Positions 35,489-43,962 of a DNA stretch of 64,000 nt are shown here, piece by piece (the stretch's first letter is position 1; each line of letters starts with the position of its first letter). The notes under the pieces were generated by a model. The model was not told where the DNA came from. It saw nothing but the letters and a program-made list of their open reading frames with translations, and made no database searches. Source of the DNA: Pseudobutyrivibrio ruminis AD2017. Its GTDB lineage: Bacteria > Bacillota > Clostridia > Lachnospirales > Lachnospiraceae. Location of the stretch: NCBI RefSeq assembly GCF_000424305.1, contig NZ_AUJQ01000004.1, positions 124,001 through 188,000 of the forward strand, in the 5' to 3' direction. The position numbers and the translations under genes were made by a program.

Positions 35489-35580
35489 TTCTTAATCTCC
35501 CTCAAATTGATTTATTTCACGTTTTTCCACTTCAATCCAACCTAAATTTATTTATTTTCTTTTTTTGACAATCCTGTGTG

Positions 35581-35658
35581 TTTTCTCCAATGACATTTCC
35601 AATTATACCTGAAGAAAAATATCGAAAAGATTGTCATGATTACTTCATATATTTATAT
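35581..35658. repeat. Imperfect direct repeat, copy A, right after the DUF262/ATPase/HNH cassette
   Basis: About 75 bp starting TTTTCTCCAATGACATTTCC match copy B at 38637-38715 with roughly four substitutions or indels in the first 70 bases. Copy B is the 3' end of a membrane-protein gene, while copy A codes for nothing. The HNH stop codon (35653-35655) lies in the outer part of the match. The pair brackets the three-gene cassette. Confidence 0.85.
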
Positions 35659-36480
35659 TCTACCTGTAATCAATCCACATTTATAAATAAATTCACATAA
35701 CATTACTAATTTGTCATCTGTCAGTTCCTTAGTTTTTTCTATAAATAATGGCACTATATAATTATCATACTTATCTTTCATATTTCGACTCGAATAATCA
35801 TTTATCATATCCTTACAAAAGCGGTAAATTTCATTAGTGCGCTCTCCAACGTCATTAAGATGAAAATAATTAATATGATCAACAATAAATTTTCTTTCTT
35901 CATTTGTATATTGTATAGAGGAATCAGGATAAAACAAACCATCAATCAGATCATATTCAATATTTAATGGGTTACCTCCTATAGAGTCAACCTTACATTC
36001 TTTGACAACAGAATCGTAAGGTTGAAGTATAATGTGCCCATATTCACCTCTGTAATATCTGTCCCTCAATCTCATATATGCAGGACACATACTTGTGCAA
36101 CTATCATAATTGCAGTTTGCAGCCAAATAATCTTTATACTCGATAGTATTAACAATACTTTTTATTCTTAAAGACTCATATTTCTTTTTATATTTTGTAT
36201 TACATACTGGACAGGTTATTGATATGTTCATACGACACATTGCAAGTTTAGTGCCATTTTTAGATTTTTCAATGCTATGCTCCAAATTAGAAAAAGTTTT
36301 TGTATCTACTTTTATTCTAATAAAGCAATACATGCAATACCCTCTACTTGCTTCTAATAATTTTTGTCTCATTAACATCTTTGATTTAGGTGTCGTATAT
36401 CCAGCTCCATCCATTGATTTGTAATTTACAAGATAGTTATCTATTTTTAGATGGAGATAATCCTTTTTCAATTTCCCCAT
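35653..36480 (-). CDS. HNH endonuclease, PtuB/TIGR02646-like
   Basis: This 275-aa protein contains a zinc-stabilised HNH fold. It has CMYC at residues 49-52, LEH with His68, Asn85 in MNISITCPVCN, the second CxxC at 90-93, Asn94 and a Lys-rich helix. This C-C/EH/N/CxxCN-K spacing resembles PtuB of Septu and the TIGR02646 nucleases. A second Cys group (NYDSCTSMC) and a GHIILQPYD segment follow. Its start overlaps the ATPase gene by 44 bp with a good ribosome-binding site (GGAGG). I infer it to be the effector nuclease of the cassette. Confidence 0.72.
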   Translation of the reverse strand: MGKLKKDYLHLKIDNYLVNYKSMDGAGYTTPKSKMLMRQKLLEASRGYCMYCFIRIKVDTKTFSNLEHSIEKSKNGTKLAMCRMNISITCPVCNTKYKKKYESLRIKSIVNTIEYKDYLAANCNYDSCTSMCPAYMRLRDRYYRGEYGHIILQPYDSVVKECKVDSIGGNPLNIEYDLIDGLFYPDSSIQYTNEERKFIVDHINYFHLNDVGERTNEIYRFCKDMINDYSSRNMKDKYDNYIVPLFIEKTKELTDDKLVMLCEFIYKCGLITGRI

Positions 36481-37405
36481 ATATAAACACCTCCAACCTT
36501 GTCATTTTTGCTATATCAAGATTACAAAATGCTTCAATGTCATCATCGCTAAAGCAATTCGACATCATGTGGTTATATAATAATTTTAGTAAATTTAAAT
36601 CTCCTTCAGTATCATCTTCATTACCTTGCATCGCAACTTTTTTCCAAATATTTTCTGCTTTACCTAAATTGTCAATATCATCAGCATCATATGTATAATA
36701 ATTGTCTTCTGAAATAGCAACAATCATCGCATTATTTGTGCCAACAACAATATCTTTGGAATGAGTAGTTATGATAAATTTAAAACTATCAAATTTCTCC
36801 ACAAGATAATTCAAAAAGTTAATACATATTTCAGCAGAAAGATGCAAGTCTATTTCATCAATTAAAACAATTATCTCTTCGTTAGTATTATTCTTCAATA
36901 TTAATAATTCCAACAATATTCGCATTATAGCTTGTAGTCCATTAGATAATCGAACAATGTCATTTATTTCTAGCCCATCTATTACTAAGACTATCTCTTC
37001 ATTGATATTATCAATATTACGTTGTTGAATTGATAGCGTTTTTCCAGTCACATCTTTAAATAACAATTCTAAATCTTGTCTATAATTCAAAAATTGCCGT
37101 CCTATATTTCCAGTATAACTACCAAACGTGTCTATTGCATTTATATTTTTTGTATGTTTTCTATTCTGAAGTATATCTATAATGTCCACCTGAATATTAT
37201 CTGGCTCTAAAGATATTTCTTTCACCTCTATATACCTATTAGGTGTATCGATGAAATACACATTTGAAGAAAAGTTATTTATTAAATGAATAAATAAATC
37301 TGTTTTACCACTAAAATTTTCACCAATAATTATTATATTTTTATTCTTTGGTAAAGTATCTGTAATAAATTCAATTATCTTATCTATTTTCTTTTCGTAT
37401 TGCAT
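36437..37405 (-). CDS. ABC/SMC-type AAA ATPase (PtuA-like)
   Basis: This 322-aa ATPase has Walker A GENFSGKT at 28-35 and an ABC signature LSNGLQ at 153-158. Walker B IIVLIDEIDLHL has Asp183 and Glu184, and the switch His215 lies in ITTHSKDI. No long coiled coil is present, so it is shorter than most OLD or Rad50-like ATPases; PtuA of Septu is the closest functional analogy. It overlaps the DUF262 gene by 26 bp and the HNH gene by 44 bp, which implies one translation unit. Its likely role is sensing and ATP-dependent control of the HNH nuclease. Confidence 0.78.
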   Translation of the reverse strand: MQYEKKIDKIIEFITDTLPKNKNIIIIGENFSGKTDLFIHLINNFSSNVYFIDTPNRYIEVKEISLEPDNIQVDIIDILQNRKHTKNINAIDTFGSYTGNIGRQFLNYRQDLELLFKDVTGKTLSIQQRNIDNINEEIVLVIDGLEINDIVRLSNGLQAIMRILLELLILKNNTNEEIIVLIDEIDLHLSAEICINFLNYLVEKFDSFKFIITTHSKDIVVGTNNAMIVAISEDNYYTYDADDIDNLGKAENIWKKVAMQGNEDDTEGDLNLLKLLYNHMMSNCFSDDDIEAFCNLDIAKMTRLEVFIYGEIEKGLSPSKNR

Positions 37406-38528
37406 CTGTTATTATTTCTATCCTTTGTTCAATTGCTTTAGTCTTTGAAACTGCTCTATCAAGACTTTTTATATAATTATCCTTAGATATAGCCTCATTA
37501 ATATTATTAACATTGACATTACAATCAAAGTTTAAAAGCACCTCTGCCAGATACAACGCTTCCCATAGAACAAAACTTTTTTCGATTCTATCTGGCATAT
37601 AATCTATAAACTTTATCAGCTGACTTTTATATCTTTCAACTGTTTGCTCATTAAAATTTATTGATTCCTTTGAAAACTCGTTTAATAGGCGCGTATAGTT
37701 TTTAAAAGGTCTTATTTCAACTTTACCATCAGCATGATTCATTTGATGTTCCATAGCACATAGACGCAACAAAAATTCAATATCTTTAGCCTCTTTATTT
37801 TCTGCTCCAAACATCCGTCTCCACTTTGAATTTTTATTCATTTGATCAAGCATCTCATAAAATGGTGAAACAAATATTCCATTTCTTAATTCCTGTGGTG
37901 ATAGAGGTGCACCTCCCGAATTTAAATTAGCAAAAATCTTATATATATTCTGTAGCTTATTATCCAAATCTCCAAATACAATTTCAACTACTGTGATAGT
38001 TGTAAAATCAACTTTTGTCTTTAATGACTCTTCCAATGTTGAATAAGTAATATCTTTTACTTCCTCCCTTAGTTTTCCTTCTACATTTCTCATGTATTTC
38101 ATCTTATACTTATGCTCAACTGTTATTTTAGGGTCATTCAATACATCCATAATGCTTTGATTTTTTAGATTAAGATGCGCATTATATGTATTTCTTAGCT
38201 TTTTATCATGATAATATAATAGCAAACTTATTATTCTTTGCTGTCCATCAAGTATCTGAAATTTTCCATCTTCATTTTTATAAGTATAAATTGGTGGGAT
38301 GGGCATACCACGAACCAATGAAGCTGCTAATTCTTCCACCTGATTGGTTTTCCACCTATAAGCTCTCTGAAATTTAGGTACCAAAAAAATACCTTGCTCC
38401 ACTCCTTGCATAAGCGTCTTAAATCCCATATCTGTTTTATAGCTTTGTATGGTTATATTTGAAAAGACTTCTTCATTTTCTTCACTTAAATATTCTTCAT
38501 CTATAAACTCCATATTATTTTCGACCAT
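37380..38528 (-). CDS. DUF262 (ParB/Srx-like, GmrS-like) domain protein
   Basis: This 382-aa protein has the DUF262 core at residues 48-105: VPKFQRAYRWKTNQVEELAASLVRGMPIPPIYTY and the catalytic-type DGQQR at 94-98. The C-terminal part is helical with no DUF1524 HNH domain, so it is not a complete GmrSD-type protein. DUF262 domains hydrolyse NTPs or sense modified DNA in type IV-like systems. Here the nuclease function seems moved to a separate HNH gene with an ATPase between them. It is the first gene of the cassette, and copy B of the direct repeat lies about 110 bp upstream. Confidence 0.83.
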   Translation of the reverse strand: MVENNMEFIDEEYLSEENEEVFSNITIQSYKTDMGFKTLMQGVEQGIFLVPKFQRAYRWKTNQVEELAASLVRGMPIPPIYTYKNEDGKFQILDGQQRIISLLLYYHDKKLRNTYNAHLNLKNQSIMDVLNDPKITVEHKYKMKYMRNVEGKLREEVKDITYSTLEESLKTKVDFTTITVVEIVFGDLDNKLQNIYKIFANLNSGGAPLSPQELRNGIFVSPFYEMLDQMNKNSKWRRMFGAENKEAKDIEFLLRLCAMEHQMNHADGKVEIRPFKNYTRLLNEFSKESINFNEQTVERYKSQLIKFIDYMPDRIEKSFVLWEALYLAEVLLNFDCNVNVNNINEAISKDNYIKSLDRAVSKTKAIEQRIEIITDAIRKENR

Positions 38529-38623
38529 ATTTACAAATCCACCTTCCTAATGTTTTATACCTCATATAATAATTGAATTTTCCAATTTAAACTTTCATGC
38601 TTATTTTGATTAATTCTCTGTCC

Positions 38624-39682
38624 TCATTCGCGTCTTTTTTCTCCAATGACCTTTCCAATTATACCTGAAAAAAATATCGAAAAGATTGTCATGATTACTC
38701 CATCTATATTTGTAAATAGAAATGACGCCAACCCATTAGAAACATTAATATTGTCTATTTTAACCGTTGGGTATTTGCCTGCTACATTTAGTGGTATAGA
38801 TGCTTCAGAATCATATTTAAAAATCAAATCATTATTGTGGTCATCTATTACAACAGTTTGAGCACCAACAACATAATCCATTTGCTTTGAAGACCTAGTA
38901 AGAACTAGTCGATCTTTGCCTGGTATCATTTCAACACTTAACTCTGATATATTGCCATCCAATGTAAGGCTTGCCGAATTTTGCAATGGTATCATTGCGT
39001 AATTCATCGAGTTTATATAAAATGATGCAGACATGCTCGGATTAACAATCTCGATTTCAGAATTATTTGACTGTATCACATCATCTCCAATAATAATTAA
39101 AAAATTCCCTGTTAATTTAAACTTTTCATTTTTTTGCACTTGAAATATACTATTAAAAATTGGATTATATAGCTTAATCCAAACAATATCCTCATTTTTT
39201 CCAGACGTCATTTTATGAAGGAATGACTCGCTATCACCATGATTGGTAATCTCAATAGTGTCTGCAGCAAAAGAATACTCTGATGAAATATTCATGTCAT
39301 AATATAGCCCTTTTCCTTTACATAAAATACTATTATTTAATAAACCGCTTCCATTACCGCTATTAAATACAATACGCATTTTTCCTGGATTAGCACAATA
39401 TTCTTTCGAATCAATCAAGACTTTTATTTTTTCTCTATTTACTATTGTTCCCTGATTGATAAATAAGCCATTACAGCTGAATGCTGCATCACCCCGGTAA
39501 TTTGTAATCGTTAATATATTTGGTTCTCCTTGCAAAACAACCGATGAATGTTTTACATCATAAACGTATGTAGCTATTATAAATATAACAACTACTATCA
39601 CCATAATACTTAACGTTTTCTGCATTGTTAAATTTTTTAATAATTTTATGCCAGAAGTAAAGCTACTATTTATTTTTTTCAT
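38624..39682 (-). CDS. Membrane protein with extracytoplasmic domain, function unknown
   Basis: This 352-aa protein has a transmembrane helix at residues 22-42 and another near 325-345 (VIMTIFSIFFSGIIGKVIGEK). The large beta-rich domain between them probably lies outside the cell. No family was recognised. It is separated from the rest of the second locus by the DUF262 cassette on one side and an IS66 fragment on the other. Its last 25 codons overlap copy B of the direct repeat, so the inserted cassette seems to have recreated or kept this 3' end. Link to polysaccharide synthesis is by position only. Confidence 0.55.
   Translation of the reverse strand: MKKINSSFTSGIKLLKNLTMQKTLSIMVIVVVIFIIATYVYDVKHSSVVLQGEPNILTITNYRGDAAFSCNGLFINQGTIVNREKIKVLIDSKEYCANPGKMRIVFNSGNGSGLLNNSILCKGKGLYYDMNISSEYSFAADTIEITNHGDSESFLHKMTSGKNEDIVWIKLYNPIFNSIFQVQKNEKFKLTGNFLIIIGDDVIQSNNSEIEIVNPSMSASFYINSMNYAMIPLQNSASLTLDGNISELSVEMIPGKDRLVLTRSSKQMDYVVGAQTVVIDDHNNDLIFKYDSEASIPLNVAGKYPTVKIDNINVSNGLASFLFTNIDGVIMTIFSIFFSGIIGKVIGEKRRE
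38637..38715. repeat. Imperfect direct repeat, copy B, within the 3' end of the membrane-protein gene
   Basis: Starting TTTTCTCCAATGACCTTTCC, this is the partner of copy A (35581-35658) in the same orientation. The distance between the copies is about 3.06 kb and the unique DNA between them is the three-gene cassette. Copy B is coding (end of the gene 38624-39682). Confidence 0.85.
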
Positions 39683-39774
39683 TTAACTCCCCATTTTATA
39701 TTTATCAACTATCGTCTTCTGCACAAACAACTATAATCTTACAATTTCCTTGTTGTAATTGTATCTAATACAAA

Positions 39775-39894
39775 TCAGTTCACTTTGTCCTCTATCACAA
39801 CAGCAACAAATACCCCAAAAACTATAAGAATAAATGAAAATACAACAAAACTTTGTAAACTAGATTTTATTGCTGCATCAACTGGTACCAAAGT
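39775..39894 (-). pseudogene. C-terminal remnant of a membrane-protein gene
   Basis: Read on the minus strand, the fragment encodes LVPVDAAIKSSLQSFVVFSF followed by a hydrophobic run ILIVFGVFVAVV and VIEDKVN, then a TGA. It is a final transmembrane helix and tail without the rest of its gene. The upstream boundary coincides with the start of the IS66-like fragment (GTAAG at 39895), so the insertion cut the gene. The DNA from 39683 to 39774 shows nothing identifiable. Confidence 0.55.
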
Positions 39895-40080
39895 AAGCCC
39901 TCAATCACTCGTAACTTACAATTCTACCACACTCATGAGATGATTACCCCAAATACATTTTAGGGAGGACTTCTCATGAACACATCTAAAGTTATTCATC
40001 AAGCAAAACTCAACGACTGGGCTAACACCATTCGTGAGCAACAAGCTAGTTCACTCAATGTTACTGAGTGGTGTCAGTCA
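39895..40080 (+). mobile_element. IS66 fragment with truncated tnpA
   Basis: GTAAG at 39895 may be the terminal repeat. An ATG at 39976 with AGGGAGG upstream encodes MNTSKVIHQAKLNDWANTIR, EQQASSLNVTEWC and then QS, an IS66 TnpA N-terminus comparable with the one at 29792 (W..., EWC). Homology ends at about 40077, where the GtrA gene begins on the other strand. The element is a short, inactive relic. Confidence 0.6.
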
Positions 40081-40490
40081 ATCTTCTCTATTACTCCCTT
40101 CATTACAAAGAAATTCAACACCATAGTAAATGGTGTAATAAATATTTTTGCAATTATACCTGAAAACTTTACAACAAGCGGCCATGTGATATTAGCAACT
40201 ATAATGCCATCAACAAAGCCTAAAACCTTAGATGCTAATGATATTAGTAAAAACTGATAAACTATGTATATTACATATTTGGCCCATAGTGGTATATTGC
40301 TATTACTTTTAAATACCTTCCTGGTAGCAAAGATGAAAACAAATGTTACGCCAACCCATGAGCTGATAAAATTATTAATGCTGTGATTCGCAGAGACAAA
40401 TCCCAGTAAAATGAATATACAAAAATCTAATACCCAGCCTATGCCACTCAGACCCACAAATTTAATGGCCTGAATTAATAATTTCCTCAT
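40074..40490 (-). CDS. GtrA-family membrane protein
   Basis: This 138-aa protein with four transmembrane helices has the GtrA pattern KFVGLSGIGWVLDFCIFILL and WPLVVKFSGIIAKIFITPFTMVLNFFVMKGVI. GtrA-like proteins help to flip polyprenyl-phosphate-linked sugars. Its last codons and the stop lie in the IS66 fragment, so the original C-terminus has probably been replaced by a few unrelated residues. The fold is still complete. It is the last gene of a minus-strand run beginning near 48.9 kb. It likely serves the GT-C type enzymes of the same run. Confidence 0.83.
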   Translation of the reverse strand: MRKLLIQAIKFVGLSGIGWVLDFCIFILLGFVSANHSINNFISSWVGVTFVFIFATRKVFKSNSNIPLWAKYVIYIVYQFLLISLASKVLGFVDGIIVANITWPLVVKFSGIIAKIFITPFTMVLNFFVMKGVIEKID

Positions 40491-40508
40491 TTATAAACAA
40501 ATTCTCCT

Positions 40509-41237
40509 TTATTCATTAAGAAAAGCCTGAAGCTCCTCAGGTGTTCCTAACACATGCACTCTCTCAGGTGCTATATCCGAAATGTATATCTCGCCTCCCT
40601 TTGATAACAAATAATCATAGAGAGGAGCAACATATTTCTCACCATTAACAAGCTCTATATCCTTGCTGTAATATTCGTTATACAAATCCTCGTATAAACC
40701 ACAGGTTTTAAAATAATAAGCGCCAAGTGTGCAATAATTAGATATACGCTTCTTTTCCTTTATTTCTACAACCTTGCCTGTTTCATCCAAACGAACGAAG
40801 CTCCAGTGGTCTCCTTCAGCTTGGAAGCAAGGAATGAAACCATCTCCCTTAAGCTCTGCAGAATTCATCTCTCCTGCTTCAACGTATGTATCAATATTGT
40901 AGATAAGCAATGCGTTGTTTCTATCCCAGAACTGAGCAGCCTTCATGGCTGTAGTGGCCTGTCCATCTGTAAGATAATCCAAAACGATTACATGATAATT
41001 ATTAATGCCAAGCTCTTCGCACTTTTTACTAATGAAAGCTTCCACATCAGCATTATCATCCTTCATAGCTATGAACACATACTGATTTACATCAGCCTTA
41101 TAGCCCTCAAGGCTGATTAAAGACCATTCAAATAAGGTCTTTCCTTTGGCCTCTATCATGTATTTAGGCAAGTTGTAACCCATTTTTCTAAAACGAGAGC
41201 CAAGTCCCCCCATTGTGATAACTACATCTATCTTCCC
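40509..41237 (-). CDS. Sugar nucleotidyltransferase-like enzyme
   Basis: This protein of about 242 residues starts at 41237, where GGGAGGAA lies eight bases before MGKIDVVITMGGLGSRFRKMGYNLPKYMIEAKGK. The in-frame extension to 41279 is less likely because it overlaps the upstream gene. GGLGSRF and LPKYM are the nucleotide and Lys-containing motifs of NTP-transferase (GlmU/RmlA-like) enzymes. It would activate a phosphorylated small molecule as its NDP or CDP form. With a HAD phosphatase and a kinase-like protein directly upstream, it forms a three-gene set, suggesting a dedicated activated substituent. The substrate is unknown. Confidence 0.8.
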   Translation of the reverse strand, partial: GKIDVVITMGGLGSRFRKMGYNLPKYMIEAKGKTLFEWSLISLEGYKADVNQYVFIAMKDDNADVEAFISKKCEELGINNYHVIVLDYLTDGQATTAMKAAQFWDRNNALLIYNIDTYVEAGEMNSAELKGDGFIPCFQAEGDHWSFVRLDETGKVVEIKEKKRISNYCTLGAYYFKTCGLYEDLYNEYYSKDIELVNGEKYVAPLYDYLLSKGGEIYISDIAPERVHVLGTPEELQAFLNE

Positions 41238-41244
41238 CATAGCT

Positions 41245-41649
41245 TTATTCCTCCCCATTGTGTAAGCGTGACTTTTCACATATCTCAGCTAATTCTTCTG
41301 GTGTGTGATTTAAGAATTCATCTGGTCTAACTGACCTATCATCTACATAAAATCCCTTTGGTCCTGGCCAAACCTTTCCAAATACTATTTCATCGTAAGG
41401 AATGTCCCATTTAGCAAGCCATTCATTCAATACAGCCGCTGTGTATTTGTTTATAAGGCCAAGATTTCCATTGTAGGTTTTCATGTTACGTGATGTATAA
41501 AGAACGATTTTAGCGCCATTATCCTTATAATACTTAAGCTTTTCTACCATATCTGGATATGGAACCAAATCCTCATAACGCTCATCCTTTTTCTTTATAG
41601 GACACAGTGTTCCATCAATATCAAAAACAAAAGAGTAATCCTTAAACAT
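41245..41649 (-). CDS. HAD-family phosphatase (capsule-type, 134 aa)
   Basis: This is a short HAD-like protein with motif I VFDIDGTLCPIKK (Asp10 and Asp12) and motif II LYTSRNM, then a YVDDRSVRP block that places the acidic metal ligands near residue 106. It has no large cap domain. Small HAD enzymes of this type occur in capsule loci. It overlaps the kinase-like gene upstream by 8 bp and lies 7 bp before the nucleotidyltransferase, consistent with a joint pathway of phosphorylation, dephosphorylation and activation. Confidence 0.8.
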   Translation of the reverse strand: MFKDYSFVFDIDGTLCPIKKKDERYEDLVPYPDMVEKLKYYKDNGAKIVLYTSRNMKTYNGNLGLINKYTAAVLNEWLAKWDIPYDEIVFGKVWPGPKGFYVDDRSVRPDEFLNHTPEELAEICEKSRLHNGEE

Positions 41650-43096
41650 CTAACTCTATCTCCTTTAAAATCCTATCTGCATTCAATATAAATCCTAGCA
41701 CTTTGTGAGGATTATCTATGTGTAATGGCAACATTGATATAAACAATGAAGCCTCGTAGATTCTAACTGTCAGATAATCAAATCCATTTTCCTCTACCTT
41801 AGATTTGAATATCTGCATATATTCGGAATTATCAAATGGTATTTCCAAATCATAAGTGAAATCTTCAGCGATTCTTATATCAAACAATCCGTTGTTGAAG
41901 AAATCGTATTTGCCACAAACCGAATGGCTAAGCTTTGCTACATCATAATATGGGTTAGTCCATAAGTCTGATTCTACACTAGCTCCCTTAGGATCGATGA
42001 ACTTTAACATCTGTGTAGATTTATTATATAAAGCATTGGCAAAGCATGGGTCACCGTGACCTATTACCATTTCTGGCCTGTAATTGTTTTTAGCTTCTAT
42101 CTTATCTTTTAATGATAAATATCTTGAAACTATGCTATCAATATTTACATCTCCAATAGATGATAACAATGCTTCGATATTTTTGTACTGTGGAAGCTGC
42201 TTTAAATCATTGATACGGCTTTGAACCTTATCCACATACAATGTATCTGCAGTTTTTTGATATTCTTCCTTAGTGCATTCCTTTGTATGTCTGCATTTAA
42301 AGAAGAAGAAATATTTGTCCATCAATGCTTCAAATTCTGATTTGTCCATGGAACCATGAACCCATTTGATAGCCAAATCGGTCATGTGCAATCTTTCCAT
42401 GGTGTAGCTAGCTTTGTCATCGTCCTCTTTGTAATCAAATGGCATTACAAACCAGTATTTCATATCATCTGGAAGAAGATGATAGAAATCGTATTCAGCC
42501 TTTATCTTCTTTTTGTTAGTAGAAGATTTAACCAAGGTGTATTCATTTCCTTTTAGGCTGTTAAAATATCTGGAATCAAAATTGCCTGTTACACACTGGA
42601 TGAAATTGGAAATAAGACCAATATCTACCATGCCAACGATTTGGAAGTTGGCATCTATTTCTTTAACTAAATCCCAAGCCTTGCGACCAGAGATAATATT
42701 CTTGCAGAATGATACATAGCTGTCTAAATTTGGGAACATAGCAGCAACAGCTCTGTTTCCATCAAAGGCAGCATAAGGTTCATCTATATATGATAATTTT
42801 TCAAATGATAATCTGGCTGCTTCTGCATCAGAAACGATATAGTTTGAAAAGCAATGAAGTACCCATACATCTTGAGAATTGTATACGTCCAGCTGCTTTA
42901 ACAAATCAGCGTATTCGAAAACAGAATGAACCTTTTTCCAAACTACATCTGAAAAAATATTGTTCATTTCATCATGATAGTATTCTTCTAAGCAACGCTT
43001 TTTAACCACTACATCTGCGAAGCCTTTGTCACCGATAATATCTGCAATTACTTCACTTTTGCGTCCTGTATCATCATATACTATTAATGTCTTCAT
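41642..43096 (-). CDS. APH/choline-kinase-like phosphotransferase with N-terminal extra domain
   Basis: This protein of about 484 residues starts at 43096 with GAGGAAATAAT upstream. The C-terminal half carries an aminoglycoside-phosphotransferase-like motif: MVIGHGDPCFANALYNKSTQMLKFIDPKGA (HGD-x-x-x-x-N catalytic loop, then the DPKG metal-binding segment). The N-terminal 250 residues are unassigned and may bind a substrate (MKTLIVYDDTGRKSEVIADIIGDKGF resembles a nucleotide-binding start). It overlaps the HAD gene by 8 bp. It probably phosphorylates a sugar alcohol, choline-like or similar small molecule for the polymer; this is an inference. Confidence 0.62.
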   Translation of the reverse strand: MKTLIVYDDTGRKSEVIADIIGDKGFADVVVKKRCLEEYYHDEMNNIFSDVVWKKVHSVFEYADLLKQLDVYNSQDVWVLHCFSNYIVSDAEAARLSFEKLSYIDEPYAAFDGNRAVAAMFPNLDSYVSFCKNIISGRKAWDLVKEIDANFQIVGMVDIGLISNFIQCVTGNFDSRYFNSLKGNEYTLVKSSTNKKKIKAEYDFYHLLPDDMKYWFVMPFDYKEDDDKASYTMERLHMTDLAIKWVHGSMDKSEFEALMDKYFFFFKCRHTKECTKEEYQKTADTLYVDKVQSRINDLKQLPQYKNIEALLSSIGDVNIDSIVSRYLSLKDKIEAKNNYRPEMVIGHGDPCFANALYNKSTQMLKFIDPKGASVESDLWTNPYYDVAKLSHSVCGKYDFFNNGLFDIRIAEDFTYDLEIPFDNSEYMQIFKSKVEENGFDYLTVRIYEASLFISMLPLHIDNPHKVLGFILNADRILKEIELDV

Positions 43097-43097
43097 A

Positions 43098-43952
43098 TTA
43101 TTTCCTCTCAATTATGGAATCACGAATCTTTACAACCAAATACAATATAATCATAAGTACTACGCTTATAAATATAAAATGCTTTAGCTCTACTGACTGA
43201 GCTTTGCTTAGTGCTGATAGTAAGTATTCTGAGATTGTTGCGTTAATATATCTGTCTTTAGTAAGACTGGCAATAGCTGCAACACTGCCTATTTCGATAG
43301 CCCATGCTAGTAATGATAGTACGTACAAAATAATGCCACGGCCTCTAGATACATTTACTATTTCTACATATACTTTGTTAAGGTTATCTAGGAATTTAAG
43401 AGCCTTCAGCTTTCTAGGTGATGCATCTGCCTGTAGTAAATATTTTTTCCAATATTTATATATACCTGGCAACGCCATAAATAATACACCTGCGGCTACT
43501 ATAAAGATTAGTAGGAAGTAAACTATAGGCATTATGACCCCACCGTTAACTACCCATACCAGGAAAATCATAGTGACAAGTGCTACCGTATCCATAAATC
43601 TATCAAGGATAACTGTGACTACGCCCTTCAGCATATTGTTAATGGTGGCACCGTAACAGTACATTCTGAATAGTTCGCCTAATTTGAAAGGGAACAGAAT
43701 GCTGATTGGTGTAACCTTACAATAGGTTTTAATATAATCAGGGCCTGTAATATCAGCGCCATACAAGGCTATATATAAACGAATGGCCTTTAGAGAATGG
43801 ACTAGCACAACTGCCAAAATAGTAATAATTATTGGCAGCATTCCCATTCCATCAAAGACCTGATTATTAATATAATTAAAAACAAAAATTAGTGCTGCCG
43901 CTAGCAACACTAATATGTTTATCAAATTATATATAAATGATTTTTGTTTCAT
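43098..43952 (-). CDS. Lysylphosphatidylglycerol-synthase-type transmembrane protein (UPF0104-like)
   Basis: This 284-aa protein has seven or eight helices. The core motif YCKVTPISILFPFKLGELFRMYCYG followed by ILDRFMDTVALVTMIFLVW is that of the LPG_synthase_TM / UPF0104 family, usually described as flippase-like or AglD-like membrane domains. Here the family member lacks a soluble transferase domain. Its stop codon is one base before the ATG of the kinase-like gene, so expression is coupled. It may move a lipid-linked intermediate. No direct evidence shows the substrate. Confidence 0.78.
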   Translation of the reverse strand: MKQKSFIYNLINILVLLAAALIFVFNYINNQVFDGMGMLPIIITILAVVLVHSLKAIRLYIALYGADITGPDYIKTYCKVTPISILFPFKLGELFRMYCYGATINNMLKGVVTVILDRFMDTVALVTMIFLVWVVNGGVIMPIVYFLLIFIVAAGVLFMALPGIYKYWKKYLLQADASPRKLKALKFLDNLNKVYVEIVNVSRGRGIILYVLSLLAWAIEIGSVAAIASLTKDRYINATISEYLLSALSKAQSVELKHFIFISVVLMIILYLVVKIRDSIIERK

Positions 43953-43962
43953 GACTGCTCCA

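Noticed and set aside
35653-38528. Cassette first considered as a retron-Septu (Ec78 type)
   Set aside because: No reverse transcriptase or msr/msd-like structure was seen within or beside it.
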